A stretch of DNA of 15,110 nucleotides from the NCBI GenBank assembly GCA_040217755.1, contig JBEHWJ010000052.1, positions 1-15,110 on the forward strand, read 5' to 3'. Position numbers and translations under genes: made by a program. Below, in pieces: positions 13,029 through 15,110 of this stretch (position 1 is the stretch's first letter; the number at the start of each line of letters is the position of its first letter). This DNA comes from PHAA01 sp040217755. Its GTDB lineage: Bacteria; Bacillota; Syntrophomonadia; Syntrophomonadales; Syntrophomonadaceae. Under the pieces are notes generated by a model that was given only the letters and a program-made list of their open reading frames with translations, was not told where the DNA came from and ran no database searches.

Positions 13029-13700
13029 ATGGCCAGGAATATATTGGTGGCTGATGACGAGGAGAGAATGAGGCGGTTGGTCAGCGATTTCCTGCGTAAA
13101 GCCGGCTTTAATACTTTTGAAGCGGCCGACGGCCGGCAAGCCCTGCAGGTATTCACCGACCAGCCCATCGACCTGGCGATCCTGGATGTGATGATGCCGG
13201 GATACGACGGGTGGACGGTGTGCCGGGAGATCCGCAAGACCTCCGCTGTACCCATCATCATGCTGACCGCCCGGGGGGAGGAATCCGATGAACTGTTCGG
13301 TTTCGACCTGGGGGCCGACGAATATATAGCCAAGCCTTTCAGCTTAAGGATATTACTGGCCCGGGTGCAGGCACTATTGAGACGCACCGACAACAAATCC
13401 CCCCAGACGCTGCGTACCCTGGGGAGCCTGAAGATAGATGAGATAGGACACTATATATATGTAGACGACCAGACCGTCGACCTGACCCCCAAGGAATTTG
13501 AACTGCTGGTCTACCTGGCCGACCATGCCGGCCGGGCCTTGACCCGGGAGCAAATCCTCAACGCGGTCTGGGATTACGATTACTACGGCGACATCCGTAC
13601 CGTGGACGCCCATATCAAAAACATCCGCCTCAAGCTGGGGGTCAGGGGAGAGTATGTGCAGACGGTGCGCGGCGTCGGGTATCGATTCGAGGTGACATAA
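13029..13700 (+). CDS. PhoB/OmpR-family response regulator
   Basis: A 223-aa two-domain transcription factor. The receiver domain (1-118) has the acidic pocket at Asp9/Asp10, the phospho-acceptor Asp53 in LAILDVMMPG, Thr80 in MLTAR and Lys102 in AKPFS. The winged-helix DNA-binding domain (about 128-223) has DLTPKEFELLVYL, TREQILNAVWDYDYYGDIRT and the terminal VRGVGYRFE, all typical of the OmpR/PhoB class. ATG 13029 follows ggGAGG at 13013-13018. Its stop codon overlaps the start of the sensor kinase gene (TAATG), so the two are co-translated. From its position, a likely target is the htrA upstream region with its 11-bp-phased TTCAC repeats; this is inference. CssR-like and PhoP-like assignments cannot be separated by eye. 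Confidence 0.95.
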   Translation: MARNILVADDEERMRRLVSDFLRKAGFNTFEAADGRQALQVFTDQPIDLAILDVMMPGYDGWTVCREIRKTSAVPIIMLTARGEESDELFGFDLGADEYIAKPFSLRILLARVQALLRRTDNKSPQTLRTLGSLKIDEIGHYIYVDDQTVDLTPKEFELLVYLADHAGRALTREQILNAVWDYDYYGDIRTVDAHIKNIRLKLGVRGEYVQTVRGVGYRFEVT

Positions 13701-15110
13701 TGAAGATGTCTCTCCGCACCCGCCTGTTTGCCGCCGTAAGCCTGCTGGTGGTGTTTTTCGTGGCCTTCTCCTGGATCATGAATTCAACCTACCTGGAAAA
13801 ATATTATATATACCAGAATAAAAAACAGCTGATTGCTACCGCGGAGAGCATCGACGCCAGTTACCGGGGGGATGTCGAGGAACTGGCCCAGGAAATAACC
13901 CGGTTGGAGCAAGCCCCGCGGTTAAACCTGCTAATATTCGATTCTAATCTTAATCTAAAATATTATGCGCTGGGAGCAGAAGGCTGGAATATCTCGGGGA
14001 GCGGCCGGAGGGCAGGGCGCCGTCCCGAATCGCTGCTGCCCCTGGTGGTAAGATATCTGCCTTCCCTGCAGGCGGGGGACAAGGTCATAGCGGTAAGCCA
14101 GGATCAGAATGAACTGGAAGGTTTGGTCAGTGTAGTGTCGGTACTCAACAACGGGGATTACCTGTTGCTCAGTACCCCGCTGGTCTCCATCCAGGAAAGC
14201 GCAGCGGTGGCCAACCGGTTCTTCCTGTTCACTGGTTTGCTCACCATATTAATAGGTCTCCTGGCGGTATACTTTTTCGCCCGTAATTTTACCAAACCCA
14301 TCCTGGAACTTAACCGGATCGCCCAGAAGATGGCCCAACTGGACTTCTCGGCCCGTTACCTCTCCCATGGCGAAGATGAACTGGGGGAACTGGGGAACAG
14401 CATCAATTCGCTGTCCGCCCAGTTGGACGAGTCCATCACTGAACTACAGGCGGCCAACCAGAAACTACGCGAGGATATCGAGCAGGAACGCCGCATCGAT
14501 CAGATGCGCAAGCAATTCGTCTCCAACGTTTCCCACGAATTGAAGACCCCCATCGCCCTCATCCAGGGTTATGCGGAAGGGCTGAAGCTGGACGTGGCTG
14601 AAGACGAAGCCAGTAAAAATTATTACTGCGACGTCATCACCGACGAAGCTGATAAGATGAACCGGATGGTCAAAGAACTGTTGGAGCTATCCCAGATCGA
14701 AGCCGGGTATGTACCTTTGAAGACCAGTGTCTTTAACATCAAGGCGCTGCTGCAGGGGGCCCTGAAAAAATACGATCTCATATTAAAGGACAAGAGCGTA
14801 GAGGTGGAACTGCGGGCCGGGGAGTTTTGGGTGGAAGGCGATCAGGCCAGGATAGAGCAGGTGTTGGGCAATTATTTGAACAATGCCATCGATCATGTCG
14901 ATGACCAAAAACAGATCCGGGTGGAGGCGGAAAGGGCTGATGGCAAGGTACGGATTTCCGTCTTCAACAGTGGTCCGCCCATCCCCGGGGAGGCGGTCGA
15001 TAAAATTTTTACCAGTTTTTATAAGCTCGATGAAGCGCGGACCCGGGCCTTGGGAGGCACCGGGCTGGGGTTGTCCATCGTGCGGGCCATCATGGACCAG
15101 CACCGGCAGC
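13700..15110 (+). CDS. Sensor histidine kinase, partial (runs off the window)
   Basis: The 5' 470 codons of a membrane sensor kinase, translated from ATG 13700, which overlaps the regulator's TAA and follows gaggtg. It has transmembrane helix 1 at about 8-27, an extracytoplasmic sensor region of about 145 residues (28-172), helix 2 at 174-194 and a HAMP linker (195-248). The HisKA domain carries the phospho-acceptor His279 in FVSNVSHELKTP, and the ATPase domain has the N box NYLNNAIDHV (Asn395), an F box (IFTSFYKLDE) and the G2 box GGTGLGLSI. The G1 box reads FNSGPPIP where the textbook form is DNGPGIP, a variant seen in VanS/CssS-like kinases. It autophosphorylates and passes the phosphate to the adjacent regulator. 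The signal is unknown; beside htrA, envelope or secretion stress is plausible. The C-terminal end lies outside the window. Confidence 0.93.
   Translation, partial: MKMSLRTRLFAAVSLLVVFFVAFSWIMNSTYLEKYYIYQNKKQLIATAESIDASYRGDVEELAQEITRLEQAPRLNLLIFDSNLNLKYYALGAEGWNISGSGRRAGRRPESLLPLVVRYLPSLQAGDKVIAVSQDQNELEGLVSVVSVLNNGDYLLLSTPLVSIQESAAVANRFFLFTGLLTILIGLLAVYFFARNFTKPILELNRIAQKMAQLDFSARYLSHGEDELGELGNSINSLSAQLDESITELQAANQKLREDIEQERRIDQMRKQFVSNVSHELKTPIALIQGYAEGLKLDVAEDEASKNYYCDVITDEADKMNRMVKELLELSQIEAGYVPLKTSVFNIKALLQGALKKYDLILKDKSVEVELRAGEFWVEGDQARIEQVLGNYLNNAIDHVDDQKQIRVEAERADGKVRISVFNSGPPIPGEAVDKIFTSFYKLDEARTRALGGTGLGLSIVRAIMDQHRQ

Noticed and set aside
1..15110. CRISPR array, tRNA, rRNA or insertion sequence
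   Set aside because: No regularly spaced short repeats with unique spacers, no cloverleaf sequence, no rRNA-like segment and no transposase frame were found.

Overview
The window looks like chromosomal DNA of an anaerobic, low-oxygen Bacillota (Firmicutes) bacterium, most likely a Clostridia/Syntrophomonadia-type organism. This is inference. It rests on moderately high GC, strong GGAGG-type ribosome binding sites, several TTG/GTG starts, sigma-A-like promoters, a YpmA (DUF4264) homologue, a DUF366 protein, and a heterodisulfide-reductase-like redox operon. All genes lie on the + strand. No tRNA, rRNA, CRISPR array or insertion sequence was seen.

Layout. (1) 1-1275: two tandem copies of a roughly 550-bp unit, offset by exactly 721 bp, each encoding an unrecognised 163-aa protein. 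The ends are nearly identical and a 44-codon central block is strongly diverged. The spacer between them is rich in hairpins. (2) 1490-2056: a DUF366 protein with its own candidate promoter. (3) 2102-3970: a good sigma-A promoter followed by ypmA-like, lepB (signal peptidase I), surE (nucleotidase) and a small three-helix membrane protein whose start codon is problematic. (4) 4024-6072: an atypical EF-G paralogue (EF-G2-like) that has lost the catalytic His of the DTPGH motif. A GNRA-loop terminator and a large imperfect palindrome with an extra half-arm follow it. (5) 6309-7391: an MscS-type mechanosensitive channel. (6) 7502-11532: a tight five-gene operon hdrC1-hdrB1-hdrA-hdrC2-hdrB2, closed by a strong terminator. 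(7) 11610-15110: an HtrA/DegP-type membrane-anchored protease, a PhoB/OmpR-family response regulator and a sensor histidine kinase that runs off the window.

How the parts may work together. The Hdr operon would form a cytoplasmic iron-sulfur/flavin complex. Two non-identical HdrCB arms are arranged around one short HdrA, the gene order known from sHdr-type (sulfur-oxidation) clusters but without the intervening hypS gene. No electron-bifurcation partner (Etf, MvhD, Flox) or lipoate-binding protein is encoded here, so its substrate is open. HtrA with the adjacent two-component pair resembles the Bacillus CssRS secretion-stress logic. Three TTCAC repeats at an exact 11-bp period sit just upstream of the htrA promoter region and are a plausible operator for the downstream regulator. 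Signal peptidase I elsewhere in the window also belongs to protein export, but it is transcribed separately.

Most interesting for follow-up: the tandem gene pair with a variable central cassette, the two-armed HdrCBACB operon, the phased TTCAC repeats, the Tyr-for-His EF-G paralogue, the palindromic element at 6125-6274, and the missing start codon of the membrane protein after surE.
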